The notes under the pieces are model-generated. The model did no database searches, was not told the DNA's origin, and saw only the letters and a list, made by a program, of their open reading frames with translations. This document shows, one piece after another, positions 8,973 to 19,000 of a stretch of DNA of 64,000 nt. The DNA lies in contig NZ_AP023420.1 in assembly GCF_018408705.1 (NCBI RefSeq), forward strand, positions 2,046,001 through 2,110,000. Direction: 5' to 3'. This DNA comes from Pusillibacter faecalis (GTDB lineage Bacteria; Bacillota; Clostridia; Oscillospirales; Oscillospiraceae). The translations under genes were made by a program, and so were the position numbers. Every line of letters starts with the position of its first letter. The first letter of the stretch is position 1.

Positions 8973-9025
8973 ACAGACGGAATTTGCAGGGTGCCTGTCC
9001 CTACAAATTCCGTCTGTGTTTTTTT
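8973..9025. terminator. Hairpin between cheB and flgM operons
   Basis: Perfect stem ACAGACGGAATTT (8973-8985) with AAATTCCGTCTGT (9005-9017). A run of seven T follows on the plus strand; on the minus strand the trailing tract is the weaker TTTGTCT. It marks the end of the chemotaxis operon, 16 bases past the cheB stop. Confidence 0.75.
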
Positions 9026-9040
9026 CAAAGAACCTGCGCA

Positions 9041-10093
9041 TCATCGCAGCAATTTCAAATGGCGGATTAGAACACCGGCGATATTTTCACAGGATGCCTG
9101 GATGCAGACGGCTCCAATCTCATGGGCGACTGCCGGCATTCCGTATACAACACTGGATTCTTTGTCCTGCCCGATAGTATAAGCCCCCTTTTTCCGCATG
9201 GCCAGCAGGCCGGCGGCTCCGTCCTGCCCCATTCCGGTCATGATAATCCCCACCATCCGGCATTGGACTACTTCCGACATGGACTGGAAGAGCGCATCCA
9301 CAGAGGGGCGATGGCCGCTCACTTTTTCACCTGGCATACAGGAGAGGGTATACTTACTGCCAATGCGGACTACACGCGCCTGCAAATCAGCGGGCGCCAC
9401 CAAAGCGAGTCCGCGATGGAGCTCATCCCCATTCTGGGCCTCCCGAACTTCCATGCGGCATAGTCGGTTCAACCGGTCAGCATACATTTTGGTAAAGCCG
9501 GGCGGCATGTGCTGTACAATGACCATGCCTGGGATGTCCGCCGGCAGCCGCTTCATAACTTCCAACGTCGCTTCCGTTCCACCGGTAGACGCTCCCAAAC
9601 CAATCAGAACCTGGTCCAGAGCTGGAGCTTGGCCAAGAGGGGCGGAGAAGGGGGACGAGAGCTGCGTTGGGGAAGTTCCCGCCGCGGCCGGAACGGATCG
9701 AACCTTGGCGGCGGATGCGATCAGGACTTTTTGTGTCAGCGCGGTGACAAAGGCATCCATGTTGTCCTGAGAGGCAGGCTTGCGTACAAAGTCCACCGCG
9801 CCGGCGTCCAGAGCATCGAACACCTTCAAATTCAGCGATGAGACAAGGATCACAGGGATCGGATGCTGAGGGAGGTACTCCTTTAAAAAGTCAATTCCGC
9901 TCTTGCCAGGCATCTCCACATCCATGGTAATGACATCGGGATTCAACTTGGGAATTTTGAGCTTTGCATCCAATGTGTTGATGGCATAGCCGACGACCTC
10001 GATCCCTGGGTGTGCAGATAGCCCCCTGATAATCATACTGCGGGCCACCATCGAGTCATCTACCACCATAACATGAACTTTTTTGCTGGTCAT
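9041..10093 (-). CDS. cheB: Chemotaxis response regulator / protein-glutamate methylesterase CheB
   Basis: Removes methyl groups from glutamates of chemoreceptors (and can deamidate glutamines) when phosphorylated by CheA, giving adaptation. The 350-residue product has a receiver domain (about 5-120) with the acidic pair Asp12/Asp13 and phospho-acceptor Asp58 (ITMDVEMPG), a linker, and a methylesterase domain (about 160-350) with catalytic Ser169 (GLGASTGGTEA), His195 (VIVQHMPPGF) and Asp291 (TGMGQDGAAGL). It is the last gene of the cheA-cheW-cheR-cheB operon, 25 bases after cheR. Confidence 0.96.
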   Translation of the reverse strand: MTSKKVHVMVVDDSMVARSMIIRGLSAHPGIEVVGYAINTLDAKLKIPKLNPDVITMDVEMPGKSGIDFLKEYLPQHPIPVILVSSLNLKVFDALDAGAVDFVRKPASQDNMDAFVTALTQKVLIASAAKVRSVPAAAGTSPTQLSSPFSAPLGQAPALDQVLIGLGASTGGTEATLEVMKRLPADIPGMVIVQHMPPGFTKMYADRLNRLCRMEVREAQNGDELHRGLALVAPADLQARVVRIGSKYTLSCMPGEKVSGHRPSVDALFQSMSEVVQCRMVGIIMTGMGQDGAAGLLAMRKKGAYTIGQDKESSVVYGMPAVAHEIGAVCIQASCENIAGVLIRHLKLLR

Positions 10094-10118
10094 AGCCGAG
10101 ATGTTGGACCTCCTTCGG

Positions 10119-10964
10119 TTATTTCTGGAATGTCGCTGTGGTCAATCTGTGATAGGGAGAGTTTTGGCTCAGGTTTTCTGAATAGCTGATCAGCAGATAG
10201 CCGCCAGGAACCGTTGCATCGTAAAACCGCCCCACAAGGGCGTCCTTGGTGGGCTGGTCAAAATAGATCATGACGTTTCTGCAGAATATGACGTCGAACT
10301 TGCGGCGGAAATTGATGGGGTTCATCAGATTGAAGGTCTGGAAAATCACATTATCCCGGACGGACGGAACCACGGTATAGGTGCCGTCCGGATTCTTTGT
10401 GAAATACTTGCGCTTCCAGTCTGTGGGCATCGTTTCGGGAAGTTCATAAATACCTTTTTTGGCGGATGTCAGGGCATTAGCTGAGATATCCGTGGCAAGG
10501 ATGCGGGTGTCCCACTGCCGGGCCTGTGTACCCAGATAGTCAAAGAGATACATGGTGATGTTGTAGGGCTCTTCTCCGCTTGAGCAGCCGGCGCTCCAGA
10601 TCGACAAGACCTTGTCCCTTTGATGGCGGCGGATTAGGTCAGGGATAATTCTCTGCCGAAAATATTCCAGATGCTCCTGTTCCCGCATGAAAAACGTATA
10701 GTTGGTTGTCAGCTTATTCAGGATCATCGTGATTTCATCAGCGTCCTTTTTCTCCAGCAGATGTGTCACGAAATCAGAAAAGCTGGAATAGCCCATCTTG
10801 CGGATGGTTGGAGACAGGCGGCCGGTGATCAGCTGGCGCTTGTGGGACAGATCAATTCCATAGTTGGACTTGATAAAAGTCACCATACGCTGAAAGTCCG
10901 CGTCAGAAATCAGCATGGGGGAAAAGGAATTCCCTGCGTGACCAGCGTTTGCCTCAATACTCAT
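10119..10964 (-). CDS. cheR: Chemotaxis protein methyltransferase CheR
   Basis: S-adenosylmethionine-dependent methylation of receptor glutamates, opposing CheB. The 281-residue product has the N-terminal helical CheR domain (about 20-90, LITGRLSPTIRKMGYSSFSDFVTHLLE) and the C-terminal methyltransferase domain with the SAM motif IWSAGCSSGEEPYNI and the downstream motif FDVIFCRNVMIYFDQPTK. The start overlaps the cheW stop by 11 bases, indicating coupled translation. Confidence 0.95.
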   Translation of the reverse strand: MSIEANAGHAGNSFSPMLISDADFQRMVTFIKSNYGIDLSHKRQLITGRLSPTIRKMGYSSFSDFVTHLLEKKDADEITMILNKLTTNYTFFMREQEHLEYFRQRIIPDLIRRHQRDKVLSIWSAGCSSGEEPYNITMYLFDYLGTQARQWDTRILATDISANALTSAKKGIYELPETMPTDWKRKYFTKNPDGTYTVVPSVRDNVIFQTFNLMNPINFRRKFDVIFCRNVMIYFDQPTKDALVGRFYDATVPGGYLLISYSENLSQNSPYHRLTTATFQK

Positions 10965-11448
10965 GGCTTAGCAAACGTTCGCAATCCAAAACCAGCATAG
11001 TACCAGAACCATCGGGAATGGTACACATACCGGAAACCAGCTGCTGAGAGCTCTGAGATGGTACGGGCAAGATGTCTTCACTGGGGATTTCAATCATCTG
11101 GTCGACGGCATCCACCAGAATACCAATTTGGGTATTGTCGAAGTTGAGTACGACTAACAAAGCGTCAGCCTCGTTCGCTGCCTTGCCCAGCCGCAGCCGG
11201 ATATCCAATACTGGAATAATCTGACCCCGCATATTGAAGATGCCGCGTATGTAGTCCGGCATCATCGGAAGATAGGTGGCGGAATGATTGTTGAGAATTT
11301 CCACCACATACTTTACGTCGACGCCAAGCCTTAGGTTATCAATTACAAAAATAAGATATTTTTGACAGCTGCTCTCGTCCTCCGGAGAGAGGATCTGATC
11401 TTCTTCCGCATCAAGCAGGCCTGGCTCCTTCACTGCGTTCACTTCCAT
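10954..11448 (-). CDS. cheW: Chemotaxis coupling protein CheW
   Basis: Adaptor that links chemoreceptors to the CheA kinase. The 164-residue product carries one CheW domain (about 28-160): KYLIFVIDNLRLGVDVKYVVEIL, then MRGQIIPVLDIRLRLGKA and GILVDAVDQMIEIPSEDI. An acidic N-terminal extension of about 27 residues precedes it. It lies 17 bases downstream of cheA. Confidence 0.94.
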   Translation of the reverse strand: MEVNAVKEPGLLDAEEDQILSPEDESSCQKYLIFVIDNLRLGVDVKYVVEILNNHSATYLPMMPDYIRGIFNMRGQIIPVLDIRLRLGKAANEADALLVVLNFDNTQIGILVDAVDQMIEIPSEDILPVPSQSSQQLVSGMCTIPDGSGTMLVLDCERLLSHEY

Positions 11449-11465
11449 TCACTCCTTTGTAACGG

Positions 11466-13568
11466 CTATGCGCTTTGCGCAGCGGTATATAGGTTGCCCG
11501 CATCCAGAATAATGCTGATATTGCCATCACCCAGGATGCTGCAGCCCATGATTCCATAATTTTTTACATTGAAATTGTTGATATAGGAGGGGAGCGGCTT
11601 TACAACAATCTGCTGCTCTCCTAAAAGCTCATCCACAAAGAGACAATAGGAAAGATCCCCGGACTCCAGCCATAGGAGGATGCCTTCGTCGATCGCATCT
11701 GTGCCGCCGGGAAGATGGTAAAAATCTTTGGCCCGAATAACGGGATAGTATCGGTCAGTCAGCTTGATCATTTCACCATCCATGGAATCGCGCAGGATAT
11801 CGGTTCTGGACACCTTGAAGCTCTGGCGGATGTTGTTAATGGGGATGGTAAAAATAGAATCTCCTACAGATACTTCCATGCCGTCCATGATTGCCATGGT
11901 CAGGGGAATGCGAATGGTGGTGGTCATTCCCTTACCAAGCTCGCTTGTAATCGAGACATTGCCTCCCAGCTCCTCCACACTTTTCTTCACCACATCCATT
12001 CCTACGCCGCGCCCAGAGTATTCCGTGACCTCTGTGTTGGTCGAAAAGCCCGGCATCAGCAAAAAGTTCAGAATATCCCGGTGGGAATACTCGGTGTCCG
12101 GTGCGGCAAAGCCGTTTTTAATGGCCTTTTTCAGCACGCTCTCGTCATTGACGCCCTGGCCATCATCTTTGATCATGATGATGACCTCGCTGCCGGTGTC
12201 CTGCGCGGAGAGGACGATCTCTCCTACCGGGTCCTTTCCGGCAGCAATGCGCTCTTCCTCGGTTGCCTCAATGCCGTGGTCCATGGCGTTGCGAATCATG
12301 TGCATGATGGGGTCGCCAATGCTGTCCACAATGGTCTTGTCCACCTCTGTGCCCTCACCGATGAGCGTCAGCTTAGCACGCTTATTCAGCTTTTTGCTCA
12401 TGTCGCGGACAATACGGTTCATTTTTTGGAAGGTATTGGACATGGGAATCATCCGCAGGGACATGGAGATATCCTGCAATTCATCCGTCAGCTTGCGGAG
12501 CTGACGCGCATTTTTAGAGAAGATATCAAGGTGCAGCCCCTTCAGGTCAGGAGACGCAGTCACCATGGACTCTGTAATGACGATCTCTCCAACAATAGCT
12601 GACAGCTGATCCAACTTGCTGAGATTAACGCTGATCAGGCTTTCCTTCTGGTGTGCGGGAGCGCTGCCCGCCGCGGGCCCTGGGGTTGCGGTGCCCGGCG
12701 CGGAGAGCGGGACGGATGTCTTTGGCGCTTTTGCCGTGGCAGGGCTGGTCTCTGGCGCGGGAGCGGAAGTCGGCGCCAGCACAGGATGGTAATCGTGAGG
12801 CTGGTAGGAACGCACCGAACCCGCCCCACGCACAACGGGAATGGCCTTTTCCCGGTCCTCTGCGTGCTTGAACATCAAAAGAAAGCCGTCCCTGATCACC
12901 TGTTCCGCGGTGGAGGCGTCGTTTTCCACTGCAGCGGGTTCAAACAAAAAATCCGCCTCTGCACAGAAGTCCTGGATGGACACCACCAGCATATAAGCCC
13001 TCAGGTTCTCCATGCCGCATCCCTCGTCAAAAAAGACATGCAGCTCATAGGGAAAGTCCGGGTTGCCGCCGGCGGTTTTTGTGGGAGTGGACGATTCCGA
13101 AGACGAAACCGCAGGCGCCGGAGTAGGGACAGATGCCGCAGCTTCTGGAGGGTTTTCCCCTTTAATTTTGGAAATCAGGCTATTAACATTTTCAAGAAAG
13201 GTGTCGATATTTTTATCAAGGGGTTGGCCGGCCTCTACCTTTTCCATTTCCGAGCGGAAGTAGTCAATGGATTGAAACATCAGATCAAAGAGGCAGGGCC
13301 TGTTTTCCTCGGAGACAACCGCCATGGTATTTTCACGGATAATAAAAAACAGGTCCTCGATTCGATGGGAAACGGTTGCCAGTGAGTCATACTCCATCAT
13401 GGCGGAAGAGCCTTTGATGGTATGCATAATGCGGAAAATCTCATTTACATCGTCCTGTGAAAATGTATCTGCCTTCTCAGCCTCCAAAACAATAGTTTCC
13501 AATTGCTCCAGGAGCGTGTTGGTCTCATAAATATACATATCAAGGATTTCGTTTCCACTACTGCCCAT
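11466..13568 (-). CDS. cheA: Chemotaxis histidine kinase CheA
   Basis: Central kinase of the chemotaxis system, phosphorylating CheY and CheB. The 700-residue product has an HPt domain with His49 (IMHTIKGSSAMMEYD), a P2-like response-regulator binding region (about 200-290), a Pro/Ala linker, a dimerisation domain, an ATPase domain with N box (HMIRNAMDHGIEATEEE), G1 (KDDGQGVN) and G2 (GRGVGMDVVK), and a C-terminal CheW-like domain. The frame is open up to 13661, but AGGTGG precedes the ATG at 13568 and the sigma-28 -10 box lies inside the longer version, so 13568 is chosen. It is the first gene of the che operon; no cheY, cheC or cheD is seen here. Confidence 0.95.
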   Translation of the reverse strand: MGSSGNEILDMYIYETNTLLEQLETIVLEAEKADTFSQDDVNEIFRIMHTIKGSSAMMEYDSLATVSHRIEDLFFIIRENTMAVVSEENRPCLFDLMFQSIDYFRSEMEKVEAGQPLDKNIDTFLENVNSLISKIKGENPPEAAASVPTPAPAVSSSESSTPTKTAGGNPDFPYELHVFFDEGCGMENLRAYMLVVSIQDFCAEADFLFEPAAVENDASTAEQVIRDGFLLMFKHAEDREKAIPVVRGAGSVRSYQPHDYHPVLAPTSAPAPETSPATAKAPKTSVPLSAPGTATPGPAAGSAPAHQKESLISVNLSKLDQLSAIVGEIVITESMVTASPDLKGLHLDIFSKNARQLRKLTDELQDISMSLRMIPMSNTFQKMNRIVRDMSKKLNKRAKLTLIGEGTEVDKTIVDSIGDPIMHMIRNAMDHGIEATEEERIAAGKDPVGEIVLSAQDTGSEVIIMIKDDGQGVNDESVLKKAIKNGFAAPDTEYSHRDILNFLLMPGFSTNTEVTEYSGRGVGMDVVKKSVEELGGNVSITSELGKGMTTTIRIPLTMAIMDGMEVSVGDSIFTIPINNIRQSFKVSRTDILRDSMDGEMIKLTDRYYPVIRAKDFYHLPGGTDAIDEGILLWLESGDLSYCLFVDELLGEQQIVVKPLPSYINNFNVKNYGIMGCSILGDGNISIILDAGNLYTAAQSA

Positions 13569-13597
13569 AGCAGCACCACCTTTTGCCTTTTTTATAT

Positions 13598-13625
13598 TTA
13601 TCGGCGCGGTCAGGCCAAAAGATAA
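13598..13625 (-). promoter_or_regulatory. Sigma-28 promoter of the chemotaxis operon
   Basis: On the minus strand: TTATCTTT, 12 bases, GCCGATAA. The -10 element matches the sigma-28 consensus in all 8 positions, and the -35-like element is identical to that before flgM. The -10 box ends 30 bases before the cheA start. Confidence 0.72.
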
Positions 13626-13661
13626 GAACTGCCCGAAGTTTTTTCTGCGAGGTGACATCAA

Positions 13662-15092
13662 ATGCCGGATATTTTAGGCGCGACCAACCCGGTCCCGGGT
13701 TATGATAAAGCGGCGGTCAATCGGAATCTTCCCGTATCACCGGAAAATACACAGATCCAAAATATCCCGGACCCTACCAGAGTCGGCCGGACAGACGGGC
13801 GCACAGAGCGTCAGGACAGCACGCTGCAGGGGGATGGCCGTGTCCGGTATGATTCCAATTTTCAAACATTTTTACAGCGGCTGCAAGAGACGCCGGGAAT
13901 GGCAGAAAGCCTTTCAAGGATTTTCGGGTGGGATCGGACAGAGGTCAGTTCCGGAATCAGCGCAGGCATGGCTGAGGAAATGTCCAGGGTGCTTGAGATG
14001 CTGCAAATGGACGCGGCACAGCTTCTGGAATTCCTCAAGGGACAGGCCAGGACCGGCACGCAGTTTCACGGCGCGCTGTTTGCCCTTTTGCGCAGTGCGT
14101 ACGTGAAGGCCGCCTCAGATGGAATGCGGTCAGATATCTTAAATTTCTTGAAGTGTTATATTGACTATTCTTCCACAGCCCACCTGGAGGGGAACATCCT
14201 GCGAAATCTAGGGGATATGGCGGATGCCATGCCAGCGAGCTGGGCGGAGAAGCTGCGGGAGATGACGGCCCGACTGGAAAACGGGATAGCGGCCGGAGAC
14301 CGGCGCGGAAATGTGCTGCTGCTCCAGCGGGAGCTGTTTCCGTATATGGCGGACTATGTGGGGCGCACCCATGACATGGGGCTGCCAAGAGACCTTTTGA
14401 CCATGCTGTCGCTCAATGCTGCCAGATATGAAAATGGGACGGAGGAGCGGTTGCTGGAGACCTTTCACCAGCTCAGTGGATATGCGGCTTTCAAAGACCA
14501 GCTGAAAGGAATTGACGGGCAATCTCTGCTGGCGCTGCTGCGGAGCAGCCGGTTTGATGGGGAGTCCAGCGCGGTCCGGTTCGCCAATTCCATCACCGCC
14601 GCCGTACAACGGGCCATGCGAGGAGAGTGCAGTGCCGAAATGCAGCAAGCGTTTCAGAGCCTGATGGGGGCTATTTTAGTCAATGAAAGTGTCTATATGC
14701 CGGTGAACCACTACTTGCTGCCGCTGATGTGGAATCACCGCGCGCTGTTTTCGGAATTGTGGGTGGATCCGGATGCGGAGAGCGATGGCGGCAGAGCTGG
14801 GAATGGGCGCCGGCATACCATGAGAATTCTCTTTAAAATGGATGTGCAGCCGCTGGGCTTGTTCGATATCGTTCTGAACAGCCGGGGGAATGAGGTGGAC
14901 ATTCAGGTGTCCTGCCCCGAACGTGCGGTTCCTTTTTCCAGGCAGATTGAACAGTCCATTTCACAGATTCTGGAGAGAAATGGATTATCGCCCACGCAGG
15001 TCATGGTGCGGAAGCTGGAACGCCCGATTACCTTGACCGAGGCGTTCCCCAAAATCTTTGAAAGGAAGAACTGCGTGAATGTCAAAGCGTGA
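13662..15092 (+). CDS. FliK-like protein (flagellar hook-length control, C-terminal domain)
   Basis: A 476-residue protein without signal peptide. The first ~65 residues are polar and disordered, about 65-350 is helical with no recognised family, and the C-terminal ~100 residues (TMRILFKMDVQPLGLFDIVLNSRGNEVDIQVSCPERAVPFSRQIEQSISQILERNGLSPTQVMVRKLERP) look like the C-terminal domain of hook-length control proteins, which interacts with FlhB. It is divergent from cheA, has GAGGTGA before its ATG, and is followed by an FlhB-like gene overlapping by 14 bases, which fits the FliK-FlhB partnership. The family call is from pattern only; a hypothetical flagellar protein is the safe reading. Confidence 0.6.
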   Translation: MPDILGATNPVPGYDKAAVNRNLPVSPENTQIQNIPDPTRVGRTDGRTERQDSTLQGDGRVRYDSNFQTFLQRLQETPGMAESLSRIFGWDRTEVSSGISAGMAEEMSRVLEMLQMDAAQLLEFLKGQARTGTQFHGALFALLRSAYVKAASDGMRSDILNFLKCYIDYSSTAHLEGNILRNLGDMADAMPASWAEKLREMTARLENGIAAGDRRGNVLLLQRELFPYMADYVGRTHDMGLPRDLLTMLSLNAARYENGTEERLLETFHQLSGYAAFKDQLKGIDGQSLLALLRSSRFDGESSAVRFANSITAAVQRAMRGECSAEMQQAFQSLMGAILVNESVYMPVNHYLLPLMWNHRALFSELWVDPDAESDGGRAGNGRRHTMRILFKMDVQPLGLFDIVLNSRGNEVDIQVSCPERAVPFSRQIEQSISQILERNGLSPTQVMVRKLERPITLTEAFPKIFERKNCVNVKA

Positions 15093-15429
15093 ACGAGCAG
15101 GCGGCGCGGCAAAAAAAGCGGTTGCGCTTCAGTATGGCGAAGGCGACATGGCACCGGTGATTGTTGCCTCAGGCATGGGCTACCTGGCGGAAAAGATCGT
15201 TGAGACAGCCGCGGATCATGGTGTTCCCATCTACGAGGATAACTCGCTTGCCACGGTCCTGACACAATTGGAGCTTGGCCAGGAGATTCCGGAAAATTTG
15301 TACCAGGCGATTGTGGAGATCTATGTATATTTTCTCCAGTTTGAACCGGACCTGGATCAGACAAAAAGCAAGCCACAGGGAGAGGATAGTCATGACAAAA
15401 AAGCAGATATATCTTCTGTTGGACAGTAA
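15079..15429 (+). CDS. FlhB-like cytoplasmic domain protein (FlhX/YlqH type)
   Basis: A 116-residue protein matching only the cytoplasmic C-terminal part of the type III export switch FlhB/YscU: AVALQYGEGDMAPVIVASGMGYLAEKIVETAADHGVPIYEDNSLATVLTQLELGQEIPENLYQAIVEIYVY. The membrane part and the self-cleaving NPTH loop are absent, as in FlhX/YlqH proteins, which can partly replace the C-terminal piece of FlhB. It overlaps the FliK-like gene upstream by 14 bases and the PilZ gene downstream by 38 bases, so the group is probably one transcript. Confidence 0.88.
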   Translation: MSKRERAGGAAKKAVALQYGEGDMAPVIVASGMGYLAEKIVETAADHGVPIYEDNSLATVLTQLELGQEIPENLYQAIVEIYVYFLQFEPDLDQTKSKPQGEDSHDKKADISSVGQ

Positions 15430-16018
15430 AAGTGCGCCTTTGGCCCGAGGTGTATTAGAAACCGCGCCGGACGGCCCCATTCTCCAAATTCGTGTCTTGG
15501 ATGGGAAAGAGGATGAGGTTGCACAGCACGAGGTGATCCAACTGGTAGGGATGGAGAGCGGCGGACTGGCCGTACAGTGTCAGCTGCTCCGGCAGCGGGG
15601 AGAGAGAATTTCCCTGAACCAGGTAGCGTCCCTGGGATCGGAATTCCGACGGAACCTGCGTGTTCCGGTGAAATTCAAAAGCTTTATCTACCCGCTCAGC
15701 GGGATATGGAAGGGCCGTGGAGAGGTCCAGTCCGTGGATATCAGCTGCGGCGGCATCGCGTTTTATGGGCAGTACGGACTGGAAAATGGAGAAACGCTGG
15801 AGATTGTGATTCCGATCACGGCAAACCCGCTGGTGCTGCGCTGCGAGATTCTTCGCCAGCAGACTCTGCGGAACAACCGGGCGTTTTACGCGGCGAAGTT
15901 TGTAGATATGTGCAACGATGAGGAGACTTTGCTGAGAGAGGCTGTGTTTCGTGTTCAGCTGGAAGATCGGCCGAGACGCTCCGGCGCGGGAAATGGAGAT
16001 ATGGAGGAAGAGAGATGA
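15392..16018 (+). CDS. PilZ domain protein
   Basis: A 208-residue probable cyclic-di-GMP receptor. The PilZ domain occupies about residues 85-195 and keeps both ligand motifs, RRNLR at 86-90 (RxxxR) and DISCGG at 116-121 (DxSxxG). The N-terminal ~75 residues form a separate domain reminiscent of YcgR/flagellar brake proteins. I start it at the ATG at 15392; the longer frame from 15275 lies inside the FlhB-like gene. It overlaps its neighbours on both sides (38 bases with the FlhB-like gene, 4 with the SLH gene). The context suggests that c-di-GMP links motility to surface protein or export state. Confidence 0.88.
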   Translation: MTKKQIYLLLDSKSAPLARGVLETAPDGPILQIRVLDGKEDEVAQHEVIQLVGMESGGLAVQCQLLRQRGERISLNQVASLGSEFRRNLRVPVKFKSFIYPLSGIWKGRGEVQSVDISCGGIAFYGQYGLENGETLEIVIPITANPLVLRCEILRQQTLRNNRAFYAAKFVDMCNDEETLLREAVFRVQLEDRPRRSGAGNGDMEEER

Positions 16019-19000
16019 CCAAGCAAACATCCGAACGGAAGTATGGGAAGGGCAGAGTTGCCAGAAGAATGACAGCACTTGCGCTGGCCGCGGCACTCTG
16101 CTTTGGGCTTTTGCCGGCAGCGTCCCCGACGGCAGAGGCCGCTGATTGGATGGAGCCCTATTTGGAACAGGTTGTGGAATGGGGCGTCATGCGGGGCGAT
16201 GCATCGGGCAATTTGAATCCGGACCGGCAGATCACCCGGGCGGAGTTTGTCACGATGGTGAACCGGGCGTTCGGTTATACGGAGGTGGGAGCAAATCCCT
16301 TTACGGATGTACCGAATAACGCCTGGTACGCGGAAGATATCCGCATTGCCAGCAAGGCAGGCTACTTTAACGGAACGTCCGCTACCACAGCCTCGCCAAA
16401 TGCTCTGGTCACGAGAGAGCAGGCTGCGGCCATGATTGGACGGAACCTGCGCCTTCAGGGCGGCACGGGTGCCATCACGAGCTTTACAGACAACCAGCAG
16501 ATCGGTACCTGGAGCCGCGGCCTTGTGCAGGAGGCCGCCAATATGGGGATTATCCAGGGCTACGAGGACGGGACCTTCCGCCCTAAGGCCAAGATTACCC
16601 GCGGCCAGGTGGCCTGCTTTCTGGTCCGGGCTCTCGGCACGCTGGTTCAGGAACCTGGGGAGCAAACGGCGGGGGGCGTGTATGGCAATCTGACGATCAA
16701 TACCCCAGGCGTCATACTCCGTGACACCGTTGTTACCGGCAACCTGTATCTGACCGGCGGCGTCGGACTGGATGATGTGGTGCTGGAAAATGTGACGGTA
16801 ATGGGAAAGATCGTGGTCAGCGGTGCCGGCACAAGCCAGAAGGGCGAGAGCAGCATTGTTCTGCGCAATGTAACGGCAGGCGGCCTGGAGATTGACAGCC
16901 TGACCGGTCAGTTTATCAGCCTGCGTTCCGAGGGGCTGACCAATATCAAGGAGACCACAGTCCGCACCTCCGCATATCTGGAGGACCTGACTGACGACGG
17001 GCTGGGTCTGCAGTACATCAGGCTGGACGGCGAGAGCGGCGTTCAGCTGCAGCTGGCCGGCAATATCAAGGAGGTCATCAACCTTACGCCAGATTCCAGC
17101 CTTGCCTTTGCACAGGGCGTTGCGAACAAGGTGACGGTGGACGAAAGGGCCACTGGCACCACACTGAATATTGACAGCAGTGCCACCATTCGGGAGCTGA
17201 ATCTGGACACAGGCACAACCGTGACTGGCACCGGAGATATCGGTGTTCTTACCGTCAACTCTGACGGGTCTGTTGTGCCCATGCTGCCGGACACCATCAT
17301 CATCCGGCCTGGCGTTACCGGTAATATCAATGGTACTGAGATGGACTCCACCGCCGCAGCCGAATCCTCTGAGGACCCCAGGCTGCTGGCCGGATATCCC
17401 GCCGCCAGGAATGTAGCGCCTAAAGCGGCGGACATTGTGTTCAGTACCAATAAGAGCGGGACCATCTACTGGGCGCTTACCGCGCTGATGGATGGCTCCG
17501 TGGATGAGGAAACGCTGGTAAATCCCTCGGCTTATTCCGCAAAGATTATCAAAAATGGTACGGTCAAGGCCAGCGCCTCTAAAACGGAGATGACCACGAA
17601 GCTCTCCGGACTGACGGTGGACGGCTCCTATTACCTCTCCGCCATCCTGGTGGACAGCCGCGGCCGCCGCAGCCCGGTGAAAGTCACGGCATTTACAACC
17701 CCGGATGACTCGACGCCGAATTTCTCCACAGGCTATCCCTATGCCTCTGTCACAACAGATGGTGATCAGCAGGTGATCCAGGCCATGGTCATGCCTACAA
17801 AGGACTGCCAGCTGTATTACGCGCTGCTGCCAAAGGGCTCCGCGGCTCCCACAGCTGCTGATTTCAAGGCCGCTGCCGTCACCGGAAATCTGGGCTATGG
17901 CGTGGTGGATGTGAAAAAGAACACCCAGTATCTGATCCCCAGGGTCAATACCTCATACCTGGCGGAGGAGACGACCTACGACCTATATCTGTGGCTTAAC
18001 GATGCAGACAACGGCAAGAGCTCGGCGGTGAAAAAGCTGACGGTGACAACGCTGGATAAGACGCCCCCGGTCATTCAGCATTTGACGGTGACGGATGTGG
18101 CGGCCAGGTCCGTGACGCTGACCTATTCCTTGGATGAGCCGGGAACGCTCTACTGGGCTGTGGTCAAGCGGGGAACGCAGTTCTACGCCCAGGGCATTGA
18201 TGACCCGGAGGAGCTGGTGGCCAAAATCCAGGTGGAATCCGGCACGGGTGCGTTGAAAAAGGGCAGCAGCACGGCTTCTAAGGCCGCCACTGATGTGCGG
18301 TTTACGGTCAGCGGGCTGGACTCCCAGACCGCGTACGACCTCTATTACGTGGCCAAGGACCGGGCGGGCAATTATAATGTCTACACAGCGGAACTGACCC
18401 CGCCCATGCAGATCAACACCTTGGACAATGAGCCTCCCACGGTTGTCCAGGAGTTCACCCACGATGGAACGGACAACCCTGCCAGCCCCACGCCCTATCC
18501 GGACACTTCCATCCGGCTGGTGTTCTCAGAAAGCGTACAGGGCATTCAGGACGTGGGCGGCCAGCAGGTCACAAGTAATTTCCAGGAGCTGTATAACAAC
18601 GTTCAGAAGGCCAGCGCCGGAAGCCCTGAAAAAGCGGCGGCAGAGGACGCCCTGGCTGACGCACTGAGAACCCATATCAGTCTGTATTACAAGCCGGCCA
18701 GCGGCCAGCCGGAAAAGGCCGCAGAGCGCACAGCGGACACACCTCCCGATGCAGACTGGGTGATTGATTACCGCAAGGCCACCGTTGCCATGGACCCCTC
18801 GGGCAGCGGAGAGATGATCATCACCTTCCCCTACAACGCGGACAGCGGGCTGAGCGGACTGAATCTGTCCAGCGGCGCCACCTATTACTTTGAGCTGCAG
18901 GGCATCGCGGACACCTCCACCGCCGCCAACCGGATGGAGGGCGTTCGGGGCGTGACCAAGCTGCCGGAGTTCACCACCATTGACGCGCAGCTGATCTTCT

